From assembly GCA_002162695.1 (NCBI GenBank), contig MAAM01000005.1:1-64000 (forward strand): a stretch of 64,000 bases of DNA, given 5' to 3'. The notes under the pieces were generated by a model. The model searched no databases. It was not told the DNA's origin and saw only the letters and a list, made by a program, of their open reading frames with translations. This stretch comes from Cycloclasticus sp. 46_120_T64. GTDB taxonomy: Bacteria > Pseudomonadota > Gammaproteobacteria > Methylococcales > Cycloclasticaceae. Of the stretch, positions 22,597 through 29,765 are shown piece after piece; positions within the stretch are counted from its first letter, which is position 1; each line of letters starts with the position of its first letter. A program made the translations under genes and the position numbers.

Positions 22597-23064
22597 ATGA
22601 GCACCGTAGAACTAAACCAAGCCGTTAGCGATTTCACCTGCAGCACCACCGCCGATGAAGCGATGACGCTCGCCAGCCTGCAAGGGAAAAACGTCATCAT
22701 CTATTTTTACCCTAAAGACAACACGCCGGGCTGCACCCAAGAAGGGCAAGATTTCCGTGATCACCACGCCGAATTCGAAGCCGCCAATACGGTTATTTTT
22801 GGTGTCTCACGGGATTCATTACGTGTTCACGGCAATTTCAAAGCCAAACACGAATTTCCGTTTGAACTGATCAGTGATCCCGATGAATTATTATGTAAAC
22901 AATTTGACGTAATGAAGCTGAAAAAATTATATGGCAAAGAACATATGGGTATCGAACGCAGTACTTTTTTAATTAACACCGAGGGTGTGTTAATTAAGGA
23001 ATGGCGCAAGGTGAAGGTGAAAATTCATATCGCTGAAGTATTAGAGGCCGTTAACGCCTTATAG
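22597..23064 (+). CDS. bcp: Thioredoxin-dependent peroxiredoxin Bcp
   Basis: A 155-aa peroxiredoxin with peroxidatic Cys46 in DNTPGCTQEGQDFRD and the conserved IYFYPKDNTPG loop. The position five residues after Cys46, often a resolving Cys in Bcp proteins, is Asp in QEGQDF; the only other candidate is in LLCKQFDV, so the catalytic cycle may be of the one-Cys type or use the distal Cys. It detoxifies alkyl and hydrogen peroxides in the cytoplasm. It diverges from dapA. Confidence 0.93.
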   Translation: MSTVELNQAVSDFTCSTTADEAMTLASLQGKNVIIYFYPKDNTPGCTQEGQDFRDHHAEFEAANTVIFGVSRDSLRVHGNFKAKHEFPFELISDPDELLCKQFDVMKLKKLYGKEHMGIERSTFLINTEGVLIKEWRKVKVKIHIAEVLEAVNAL

Positions 23065-23072
23065 GAAGTTAG

Positions 23073-23102
23073 GCGCTGAAGGCTCGTTCGAGCCTTCAGC
23101 GC
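23073..23102. terminator. Intrinsic terminator between bcp and the BON gene
   Basis: A 13-bp perfect stem (GCGCTGAAGGCTC and its complement) with loop GTTC lies 8 nt after the bcp stop and just downstream of the convergent BON gene. T-rich sequence follows only weakly on the plus strand, so efficiency is uncertain. Confidence 0.7.
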
Positions 23103-23109
23103 TCAATCT

Positions 23110-23808
23110 TTAAAATCTAAACAGCGGTATCACCTTCGCCACCTCGGGCATTTTCTCGACAAATTCACTGGCTTTTTTCGCCGTCTCGGGCGCGAGTACA
23201 TCACCCAATAAATACACGTGTTTATCGGATACCACGATTTTAATGGTGTCAGCCTTATCAATAATTTCAGCATGCAATAATTTATTTAAAATCGTCGCAC
23301 GCAATAACTCATCGTCGCTTTGCTGTATTTCACCCATAGGCGCACTCAGCCGTACCTCGTTATAAAAACGATTCACCGTACTGCACTCTTCCGCGGTTTT
23401 TAGGTTGAAACGTCGGCGCTCATTTGCTGCACTTTTAGCCGCTTTTTTACCGCAAACCTGCGCATTTGAAGGTTCAACATTATTCACATCGCCCTCCATC
23501 CATTGTAGGTTCGCCGTATCTAACACCAAGGCCTGCACCTGATCTTTTAACGCCTGAGTACGCGCCTGCCCAGCGATCAATACCGAACCACGATTACGCG
23601 ACACCAAAATATGGGTGTTTTCACGCAGCGCTTTATTTTTCAACAGTGTCGAATCCACCTTAAATTCAAACGCGGCATCCTTCAACTGACCTTCTATCCC
23701 CGTCGCCTTATCGGCAAACAAACGATCACTAATGTCGGATAAATTAAATGCGCTAACGCTACTAGCGACAAAAAATGACGCACAAACAAGGGCTACAGAG
23801 GTTTTCAT
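23110..23808 (-). CDS. Periplasmic BON-domain protein
   Basis: A 232-aa secreted protein: signal peptide MKTSVALVCASFFVASSVSA, then two regions with BON-domain character (KNKALRENTHILVSRNRGSVLIAGQARTQALKDQV, residues about 55-95, and a C-terminal copy ending KIVVSDKHVYLLGDVLAPETAKKASEFVEKMPEVAKVI). BON proteins such as OsmY and DolP bind the envelope membrane or phospholipids. Two Cys (in AQVCGKK and AEECST) might form a disulfide. No specific partner is indicated by the neighbours. Confidence 0.78.
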   Translation of the reverse strand: MKTSVALVCASFFVASSVSAFNLSDISDRLFADKATGIEGQLKDAAFEFKVDSTLLKNKALRENTHILVSRNRGSVLIAGQARTQALKDQVQALVLDTANLQWMEGDVNNVEPSNAQVCGKKAAKSAANERRRFNLKTAEECSTVNRFYNEVRLSAPMGEIQQSDDELLRATILNKLLHAEIIDKADTIKIVVSDKHVYLLGDVLAPETAKKASEFVEKMPEVAKVIPLFRF

Positions 23809-23830
23809 ACGGGTCCTATCTCAATTAAAT

Positions 23831-24895
23831 TTATGTGGAACTCAAGGCGAGCTGTTCTCGCGGCCAAGCCACCATCACCGCTTGCACCAAAGTAGCCAGC
23901 GGGATGGCGAAGAATACGCCCCAAAAACCCCAAACACCACCAAAGAATAAAATAGCGACAATAATCGCCACTGGGTGCAAATTAACCACCTCTGAAAACA
24001 ACAGCGGCACCAATACATACCCATCCAACGCTTGGATGATGAAAAACACACTCATCAAATAGATAAATTCATTGCCCCAGCGCCACTGCACATAGGCCAC
24101 CATCAGCACCGGAATAGTCACCACAGTCGCGCCTACATAAGGCACCAATACCGACAAACCCACCAGGAAACTCAGTAGCACCGCATAATTCAAGTTCAAC
24201 AAATTAAAGGCGATAAAACACGCTGCCCACACGATGAGAATTTCCCACACCTTGCCGCGCACATAATTAGCAATCTGCCGATTCACCGTTGCCCACACTT
24301 CTTTGGTTAAGCGCCGTTCGGCCGGTAAATAAGAACTAAACCATTTAATGATGCTGACCTTATCCATCAGAAAAAAGAACACCATCATCGGCACCAACAT
24401 CAAATAAACGATCAACGCCACGATGCTTAATACCGAGGTCGCCGACAAAGATAATAGGCTTTGCCCGTACTTCACCGCCTCCGCGCTCAGTTGGCCAAAA
24501 ATCAGTGTGAGCTGTTCTTCTGAAATCAACTCGGGGTATTTTTCTGGCAGCGCCATAAAGACATCAATGCCTTGATTTAACATGCTCGGTAATTGCTGCG
24601 CCAATTGCACGGTTTGAATCGATAATAAGGGCACCAAACCAAACACCATATACGACAATAAACCCATAAATAAACTGAACGAGGCGATCACCGCTAGCTT
24701 GCGAGCCAAACCCAGCCGCTGCATTTTAACCACCATACCTTCTAATAAATAGGCGATCACAATACTCGCGAGCACCGGCGATAAAACATCCCCCACCCAG
24801 AGAATAACGAACAAACCCGCCAGCAAGGTCCCCAGCAACACCAACGCCTCGGGGTTCGCCAGCACGCGGTTAAACCATTGTTTTAAATAATCCAT
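23831..24895 (-). CDS. AI-2E family (PerM-like) membrane permease
   Basis: A 354-aa polytopic membrane protein with about seven hydrophobic helices. The family signature near the C-terminus is present (LLSFLVGLSVLVPYVGATVVTIPVLMVA, QALDGYVLVPLLFSEVVNLHPVAIIVAILFFGGVWGFWGVFFAIPLATL). Members export autoinducer-2 in E. coli (TqsA), act as Na+/H+ antiporters, or are uncharacterised (PerM). The substrate here cannot be inferred. It is the gene upstream of the BON protein on the same strand, 22 nt apart. Confidence 0.85.
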   Translation of the reverse strand: MDYLKQWFNRVLANPEALVLLGTLLAGLFVILWVGDVLSPVLASIVIAYLLEGMVVKMQRLGLARKLAVIASFSLFMGLLSYMVFGLVPLLSIQTVQLAQQLPSMLNQGIDVFMALPEKYPELISEEQLTLIFGQLSAEAVKYGQSLLSLSATSVLSIVALIVYLMLVPMMVFFFLMDKVSIIKWFSSYLPAERRLTKEVWATVNRQIANYVRGKVWEILIVWAACFIAFNLLNLNYAVLLSFLVGLSVLVPYVGATVVTIPVLMVAYVQWRWGNEFIYLMSVFFIIQALDGYVLVPLLFSEVVNLHPVAIIVAILFFGGVWGFWGVFFAIPLATLVQAVMVAWPREQLALSST

Positions 24896-24942
24896 TTATG
24901 TTTTGTTTTTTAATAATATTTAAAGAAGAACCACCCGTGCCA

Positions 24943-25356
24943 TCATGGCCAGGTTTGTAGCAGTATAAAGTATGGATAGGCTTGAAAGTAAGCTGATAAA
25001 TACCCCGTGAACAAAGCAACAAACACAAATCCCAATAAACCGAGACTTATTTTTTTTGCCGCATCCAGCGCCAGCGCATAGCGCCCATTGATTGATGCCT
25101 CAGGGACGCTCATCGACAATAACACCCCGCAGAGCACTGCCAGCGAAACAGACACGACACCCGCTAACAGAGACACACACCACGGGCATTGCTGCAAGGC
25201 CGTCGAGTCGTGAATATTACAATGGCCGTCCAAACCCTCCCAAGGCCAAGTACAGCCACAGTCAAACATCAGACCACATAAAGGGGGCATTAACAGCAAC
25301 GATGCCAGCAGCATTAAACCACCGGTTTGATAACGCACAGTCCTCCACTCAACCAT
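24943..25356 (-). CDS. Cys-rich integral membrane protein of unknown function
   Basis: I do not recognise this 137-aa protein. It has an N-terminal helix (GLMLLASLLLMPPLCGLMF), a short loop packed with Cys and His (DCGCTW, DGHCNIHD, QQCPWC), then a second long helix (SLLAGVVSVSLAVLCGVLL) and a third (ISLGLLGFVFVALFTGYL). The loop, with two C-x-C or C-x2-C units, a lone Cys and two His, could bind a metal or be redox active; this is inference. The ATG at 25356 is preceded by AGGTGA; a GTG three codons earlier lacks a ribosome site. It diverges from the CDF transporter gene. Confidence 0.7.
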   Translation of the reverse strand: MVEWRTVRYQTGGLMLLASLLLMPPLCGLMFDCGCTWPWEGLDGHCNIHDSTALQQCPWCVSLLAGVVSVSLAVLCGVLLSMSVPEASINGRYALALDAAKKISLGLLGFVFVALFTGYLSAYFQAYPYFILLQTWP

Positions 25357-25487
25357 ATCAGTCACCTGAGCCCTTGTTCATAATAATCATACTATTCCGC
25401 CGAGAACACCTTGCAAACCGCAAGGTACTTTACAGCCCAGCAGAATATAGCGACACTGAGCCTTTACACTCAAACAAACCCGCCCCT

Positions 25488-26414
25488 ATGTCAGCCTCGT
25501 CGAAAAAAGTTATTTATGCCGCTCTCGCAGGTAATGCACTCATCTCAGTCACCAAGTTTATCGCCGCCTTTTACTCGGGCAGTTCCGCGATGTTGTCGGA
25601 AGGCATCCATTCATTAGTCGATACCGGCAATCAAGGTTTACTGTTACACGGCTTAAAAAAAGCCCAACAACCCGCCGACAAACAGTTCCCCTTCGGCCAC
25701 GGCAAGGAAATTTACTTTTGGAGCTTCGTGGTAGCCATTCTGATTTTCGCCGTCGGTGCTGGAGTCTCTATTTATCAGGGTATTCACCATATTATAGCCC
25801 CCAACCAACTGGGCGACCCGACACTCAGCTTTGTGGTACTCGGCCTCGCTCTCGTGTTTGAAGGTGCTGCCTGGTTTTTTGCCCTGCAAGAATTCACCCG
25901 TAGCAAGGGAAAATGGGGTTATATCGAGGCGGTAAAACGTGGCAAAGACCCATCCATATTTGTAGTCTTATTCGAAGACTCCGCCGCCATGCTCGGCCTG
26001 CTCGTGGCATTCGGCGGCATCGCCCTATCCCACTACAGCGGCAACCCAGTATACGACGGCATTGCCTCGGTTATTATTGGTTTAATCTTAGGCGGCACCG
26101 CGGTTTGGCTCGCCTATGAAACAAAAAGCCTGTTAATTGGCGAAAGCGCAAACCCCGAACTCATTAAGGAAGTACGAGGTATTGTCAGCCAATATCAGGC
26201 GGTGGATTCCATTCATGAATTATTAACCATGCATATGGGGCCAGAGTTTATTCTAGTCACGATGAATGTCGATTTTAAAGACCAACTCAGCGCCGGAGAA
26301 CTTGAACAAACTATCGCCGCGATGGACCAACAAATTAAACAACGCTGCCCCACCGTTAAACGTGTTTTCATTGAAGCCGAAGCTTGGCGGGCCGACTCTC
26401 CGCAAACCCACTAA
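25488..26414 (+). CDS. Cation diffusion facilitator family transporter
   Basis: The 308-aa protein has the CDF layout: six transmembrane helices, the metal-binding helix SEGIHSLVDTGNQGLL (His41, Asp45), FGHGKEIYFWSF after TM2, a second site in FEDSAAMLGL, and a cytoplasmic C-terminal domain (HELLTMHMGPEFILVTMNVDFK). It exports divalent metals such as Zn, Fe or Mn in exchange for protons; specificity is unresolved because His replaces the first Asp of the common HxxxD/DxxxD sites. The open frame extends 132 codons upstream, but that part is low-complexity antisense of the Cys-rich gene; the ATG at 25488 gives the normal family start. Confidence 0.9.
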   Translation: MSASSKKVIYAALAGNALISVTKFIAAFYSGSSAMLSEGIHSLVDTGNQGLLLHGLKKAQQPADKQFPFGHGKEIYFWSFVVAILIFAVGAGVSIYQGIHHIIAPNQLGDPTLSFVVLGLALVFEGAAWFFALQEFTRSKGKWGYIEAVKRGKDPSIFVVLFEDSAAMLGLLVAFGGIALSHYSGNPVYDGIASVIIGLILGGTAVWLAYETKSLLIGESANPELIKEVRGIVSQYQAVDSIHELLTMHMGPEFILVTMNVDFKDQLSAGELEQTIAAMDQQIKQRCPTVKRVFIEAEAWRADSPQTH

Positions 26415-26420
26415 TTATTA

Positions 26421-27032
26421 ATGGATAACTTCAAGGCACAAGTGAACAAGGCCGAACACTACCTCTGCGAACTAGACCCGTCGCTCGCTCGAATCATTCA
26501 AAACGGCCCCTGTTTTGACCCGCAAGCATTCAATAAAACCCCGTTTGAAAGCTTGGTACACGCGGTTATCTCCCAGCAATTATCACTGCGTTCGGCATCC
26601 GCCATTCGCCAACGGGTTAGTGCGCTACTTAACGGAGAGGCCAATGCCAAAGCCTTTAAGCAGCTTTGCCCCGATGCGTTAAAAGCCACCGGGTTATCAC
26701 AGGCTAAAGCCGACACCATTCAACGGTTGATCCGCTTTGCGCTAAACGATAATCGACTGTTTGAGAAATTCCAGCAGCTGCCAGACCAACAAGTTAAACA
26801 GCATTTATGCGAGATCAAGGGCATCGGCCCTTGGACCGCCGATATGTTTTTAATGTTTGGCCTACGCCGCCTCGATATTTTTGCCACCGGTGATTTAGGC
26901 TTGAGAAAGGCGGTACAACGGCTGCTGCAAACAGAGTCATTACCCAGCCCTAGCGACTGCGAACAACTCGCCAAAAAGTGGCAGCCGTACCGCAGTATTG
27001 CCGCTTGGCACCTCTGGCGGTTAGTCGATTAA
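26421..27032 (+). CDS. DNA-3-methyladenine glycosylase II (AlkA-like)
   Basis: A 203-aa HhH-GPD glycosylase. The helix-hairpin-helix is EIKGIGPWTADMF (residues 131-143) and the catalytic Asp158 follows in FATGDLGLRKA. SLVHAVISQQLSLRSA is the typical N-terminal helix pair. Compared with E. coli AlkA (282 aa) it lacks the N-terminal extra domain, as do many bacterial homologues. It excises alkylated purines such as 3-methyladenine in base-excision repair. It follows the CDF gene by 6 nt, probably in one transcript. Confidence 0.9.
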   Translation: MDNFKAQVNKAEHYLCELDPSLARIIQNGPCFDPQAFNKTPFESLVHAVISQQLSLRSASAIRQRVSALLNGEANAKAFKQLCPDALKATGLSQAKADTIQRLIRFALNDNRLFEKFQQLPDQQVKQHLCEIKGIGPWTADMFLMFGLRRLDIFATGDLGLRKAVQRLLQTESLPSPSDCEQLAKKWQPYRSIAAWHLWRLVD

Positions 27033-27036
27033 CACC

Positions 27037-27576
27037 TTACCACTTCATCATCGGTACGGGATTTAACGGGTGTTTGAGGAACCAACGCCAGGCCTTACTC
27101 CCCAAGCCTTTATGAAAACCCGCATTGGGAAACGCTATTTTTAATTCGGCAATCAACGATTTATCCACCCCAAAACGCACCGTCCCCCACGAAAAATCCA
27201 GCAAATCGCCCTGCCTAAACAACTCGACCAAGGGAAAACGGGGTTCATTGACCGCGCGTATTTTATGGTGTTCGGTAATCATTAAAGTAATTTCTTCGGA
27301 CCAGCTTGCCAACTGATGTTCTTGCAAATAGGCCAGCGCCGGTACCACTGAGGGTTCGAGGTAATCGATGGTCTGTTCTATCCAAATGCCCACATCGTGG
27401 AAGGCCGCCGCAATGATGATTTTTTGTTTTTCCTCGGCATCACAGTCTTTTAATGCAAAACAATAGTTCACCATCCGATATACATGATTACGGTACCCTG
27501 TGTAGTCCTCGCCTATCACCGTTTGCCACGGTGTTAATAGTTCTTCCAGCAGCGGTATTTGTTGTTCAATTTGCAT
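27037..27576 (-). CDS. HD-domain phosphohydrolase-like protein
   Basis: A 179-aa protein with the order His31 (YRNHVYRMV), His60-Asp61 (AAAFHDVGIWIEQTIDYL), His103-His104 (ITEHHKIR) expected of metal-dependent HD hydrolases. A C-terminal LPNAGFHKGLGSKAWRWFLKHPLNPVPMMKW-like tail (basic and aromatic) ends the chain. Substrates of such single-domain HD proteins range from nucleotides to small phosphates and cannot be inferred here. It is convergent with the AlkA-like gene (4-nt gap). Confidence 0.78.
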   Translation of the reverse strand: MQIEQQIPLLEELLTPWQTVIGEDYTGYRNHVYRMVNYCFALKDCDAEEKQKIIIAAAFHDVGIWIEQTIDYLEPSVVPALAYLQEHQLASWSEEITLMITEHHKIRAVNEPRFPLVELFRQGDLLDFSWGTVRFGVDKSLIAELKIAFPNAGFHKGLGSKAWRWFLKHPLNPVPMMKW

Positions 27577-27697
27577 TATTAACTCACTTTAGTCATTTAT
27601 TTCACTAGAACAGCCATTATCCAGTGAGTTTGTTTTGAATTTTAGAGGTCAAATAGACATAATACGGGCGAAAAACGACAATTCAGCAAATATAAGC

Positions 27698-28690
27698 ATG
27701 AAGATAGCGATCATAGATTACCCCGACGCATTAAAATCGGCCGTATACGGCTTAGAAGAAATGCTCAACCTCGCCAACCAATTATGTGCCGAACATGAGT
27801 TGGAACAGCGATTTGAGGTGAGCATTCTACGACTGGATGCATTGGCAAAAACACAACTTAAGCAGCAAGCCATCATCTTGCCGCCGAGTATCGTCGGAGA
27901 TTTTTACCTAAAACCCAGTGCCGCATTACAAAACTGGTTACGCCAGCAACACCAGCAAGGCGGTATCTTATGTTCGGCCTGCGCGGGTTCCTTCATCATC
28001 GCGGCCACCGGCTTGCTCGACAAGCGCGAAGCAACCACCCACTGGGGCTTAGTGAATGATTTCAGCGATTTATATCCCGACGTCAAACTCACCCCCAATA
28101 AAATCATCTGCAACGATGGGGATATCATTACCGCCGCCGGGATGATGTCTTGGTTAGACCTGGGTTTGGAATTAGTGGCTAAATTTAGCAATCACGCCAT
28201 CATGCGCCAACTCGGCAAAATTCTGGTGATTGACACAGGACAACGTGAACAACGCTTTTATCAGCAATTCTCGCCCCGCTTGAACCATACCGATGAAGCG
28301 ATTCTAGGCTGCCAACAAACCATTCAGCGCGACTACGCCAGTCAGCTCAAAGTTAGCGAATTAGCCAGCGCTAGCAATTTAACCGAACGCACCTTCTTAC
28401 GCCGTTTCAGCAAGGCCACTGGGCATAAACCAAACGAATATATTCAACGCATTCGAATTCAAAAGGCCTGCGACTTACTCGAAAGCAGTCAGAAAACCGT
28501 CGAACTGATTGCCTCTGAAGTGGGTTATGAAGACGTCAGTAGTTGTCGGCGCAATTTCGTACGCATTACCGGACTCAGCCCAAGCGCCTTCAAACAGCGT
28601 TTCGTCGCCAGCAGTAAAGCCGCTAAAAAACCCAAACCCAAAGCTAAAACAAAGGCCGACAGTAACGAAATCGAAGCTAAGCCCGCTTAA
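27698..28690 (+). CDS. GlxA-family transcriptional regulator (DJ-1/PfpI plus AraC)
   Basis: The 330-aa protein joins an N-terminal DJ-1/PfpI-like domain (MKIAIIDYPDALKSAVYGLEE, nucleophile-elbow-like CSACAGSFIIAATGLL, TTHWGL) to a C-terminal AraC helix-turn-helix pair (LKVSELASASNLTERTFLRRF and VELIASEVGYEDVSSCRRNF). This is the GlxA/FtrA arrangement of regulators that sense small nitrogenous or carbon metabolites. The tail is Lys/Pro rich. An in-frame TTG at 27635 exists, but the ATG at 27698 begins exactly at the domain. It is convergent with the EamA gene, overlapping it by 14 nt at the 3' ends. The effector is unknown. Confidence 0.87.
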   Translation: MKIAIIDYPDALKSAVYGLEEMLNLANQLCAEHELEQRFEVSILRLDALAKTQLKQQAIILPPSIVGDFYLKPSAALQNWLRQQHQQGGILCSACAGSFIIAATGLLDKREATTHWGLVNDFSDLYPDVKLTPNKIICNDGDIITAAGMMSWLDLGLELVAKFSNHAIMRQLGKILVIDTGQREQRFYQQFSPRLNHTDEAILGCQQTIQRDYASQLKVSELASASNLTERTFLRRFSKATGHKPNEYIQRIRIQKACDLLESSQKTVELIASEVGYEDVSSCRRNFVRITGLSPSAFKQRFVASSKAAKKPKPKAKTKADSNEIEAKPA

Positions 28691-29558
28691 AGTTCATTTG
28701 CAATAACAAACCCAGCACAATAAAGACGGTGCCAATACCGAGGGTTAACGTTAATTCCTCACCCAGCCAGAGCGCCGAAAACATAATACCCGCCAAGGGA
28801 ATGGTTAAAAAGCTTAACGACACCGTGACCGCTGGTAAAATTTGCGCCACCCGAATAGCCGCCCATTGGCCAAACGCGGTGGTTAACACGCCGCAATACA
28901 CTAGAATCATCAGCAACTCCGTATTCCATACGGTGGCACGTGTTTCAAAGAAGTAAGCAATAGGGATCACAATCGAAAGGCCGACACACATTTGCCAAGG
29001 CGCGAGCTCCAAGGCACTGCCCTTCCACTGATGTTTTCTCACCTGCAAAATAGAGATGGCCCAACACAAGGCCGCCAGCAATAATAAACCATTACCTTTT
29101 AATACCGCGGCGTCTGACCAGTCAAAACCGAAGGGGTTAAACAACACCAGCAAGCCACACACGCCCACACCGACACCCAGCAGGGTTTTAGCCGACACCT
29201 GCTCCTTCAGTAAAAAATACGCCCCTGGGGTCACCCATAACGGCGTGGTATAAGACAATAACGCCGCCCGCCCAGCGCTAACTTCGGCCAAGCCGAGGTT
29301 AACCAAACTGGTTAAACAAGCAAACTGCAGTACCCCAACGCCAAACACGATGGGGTAATCCTGCTTATGCGGTAACTTAAAACGGCCTAAAAACAATAAC
29401 AAGGTCACTAATGAAACCAAGGCTATCAATAAGCGGGTCACGGTAAACCATAAGGGGTCTATCCAAGTCAGGCCGATTTTCATAATGGGCCAGGTCAAAC
29501 CCCAAATAACCACCAACGACACCAGCAAAAACCAAACAGACGATACAAGCTTATTCAC
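28677..29558 (-). CDS. EamA/DMT-family exporter
   Basis: The 293-aa protein shows ten hydrophobic helices in two EamA repeats (VIWGLTWPIMKIGLTWIDPLWFTVTRLL at the N-terminus; LLLLAALCWAISILQVRKH in the second half), typical of drug/metabolite exporters such as RhtA or YedA. The start is most likely the GTG at 29558, which has AAGGGA 6 nt upstream and opens directly into the first helix; an ATG 14 codons earlier has no ribosome site. Substrate unknown. Confidence 0.85.
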   Translation of the reverse strand: MNKLVSSVWFLLVSLVVIWGLTWPIMKIGLTWIDPLWFTVTRLLIALVSLVTLLLFLGRFKLPHKQDYPIVFGVGVLQFACLTSLVNLGLAEVSAGRAALLSYTTPLWVTPGAYFLLKEQVSAKTLLGVGVGVCGLLVLFNPFGFDWSDAAVLKGNGLLLLAALCWAISILQVRKHQWKGSALELAPWQMCVGLSIVIPIAYFFETRATVWNTELLMILVYCGVLTTAFGQWAAIRVAQILPAVTVSLSFLTIPLAGIMFSALWLGEELTLTLGIGTVFIVLGLLLQMNFKRA

Positions 29559-29765
29559 GCAGAATCCCTTCAAAAAACGACCAATATAGCACGCACCCAC
29601 AATAGCAATCGATTGCTAGGTTAAAACTCTTCAGACGCTAGTGGTTTAACGAATGGATATAAAGAAAGAACGGGGGCTGGTCTGGATGAACACATAGCCT
29701 CATTTTTCGAACCCTAACGAGTTAAAGGACAAACCTCAGCTATAGGGCCCTATTCGAATAAAACA

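Noticed and set aside
25092-25487. Upstream 132-codon extension of the CDF transporter
   Set aside because: It overlaps the Cys-rich gene on the other strand and has low-complexity, non-family sequence; ATG 25488 gives the correct CDF N-terminus.
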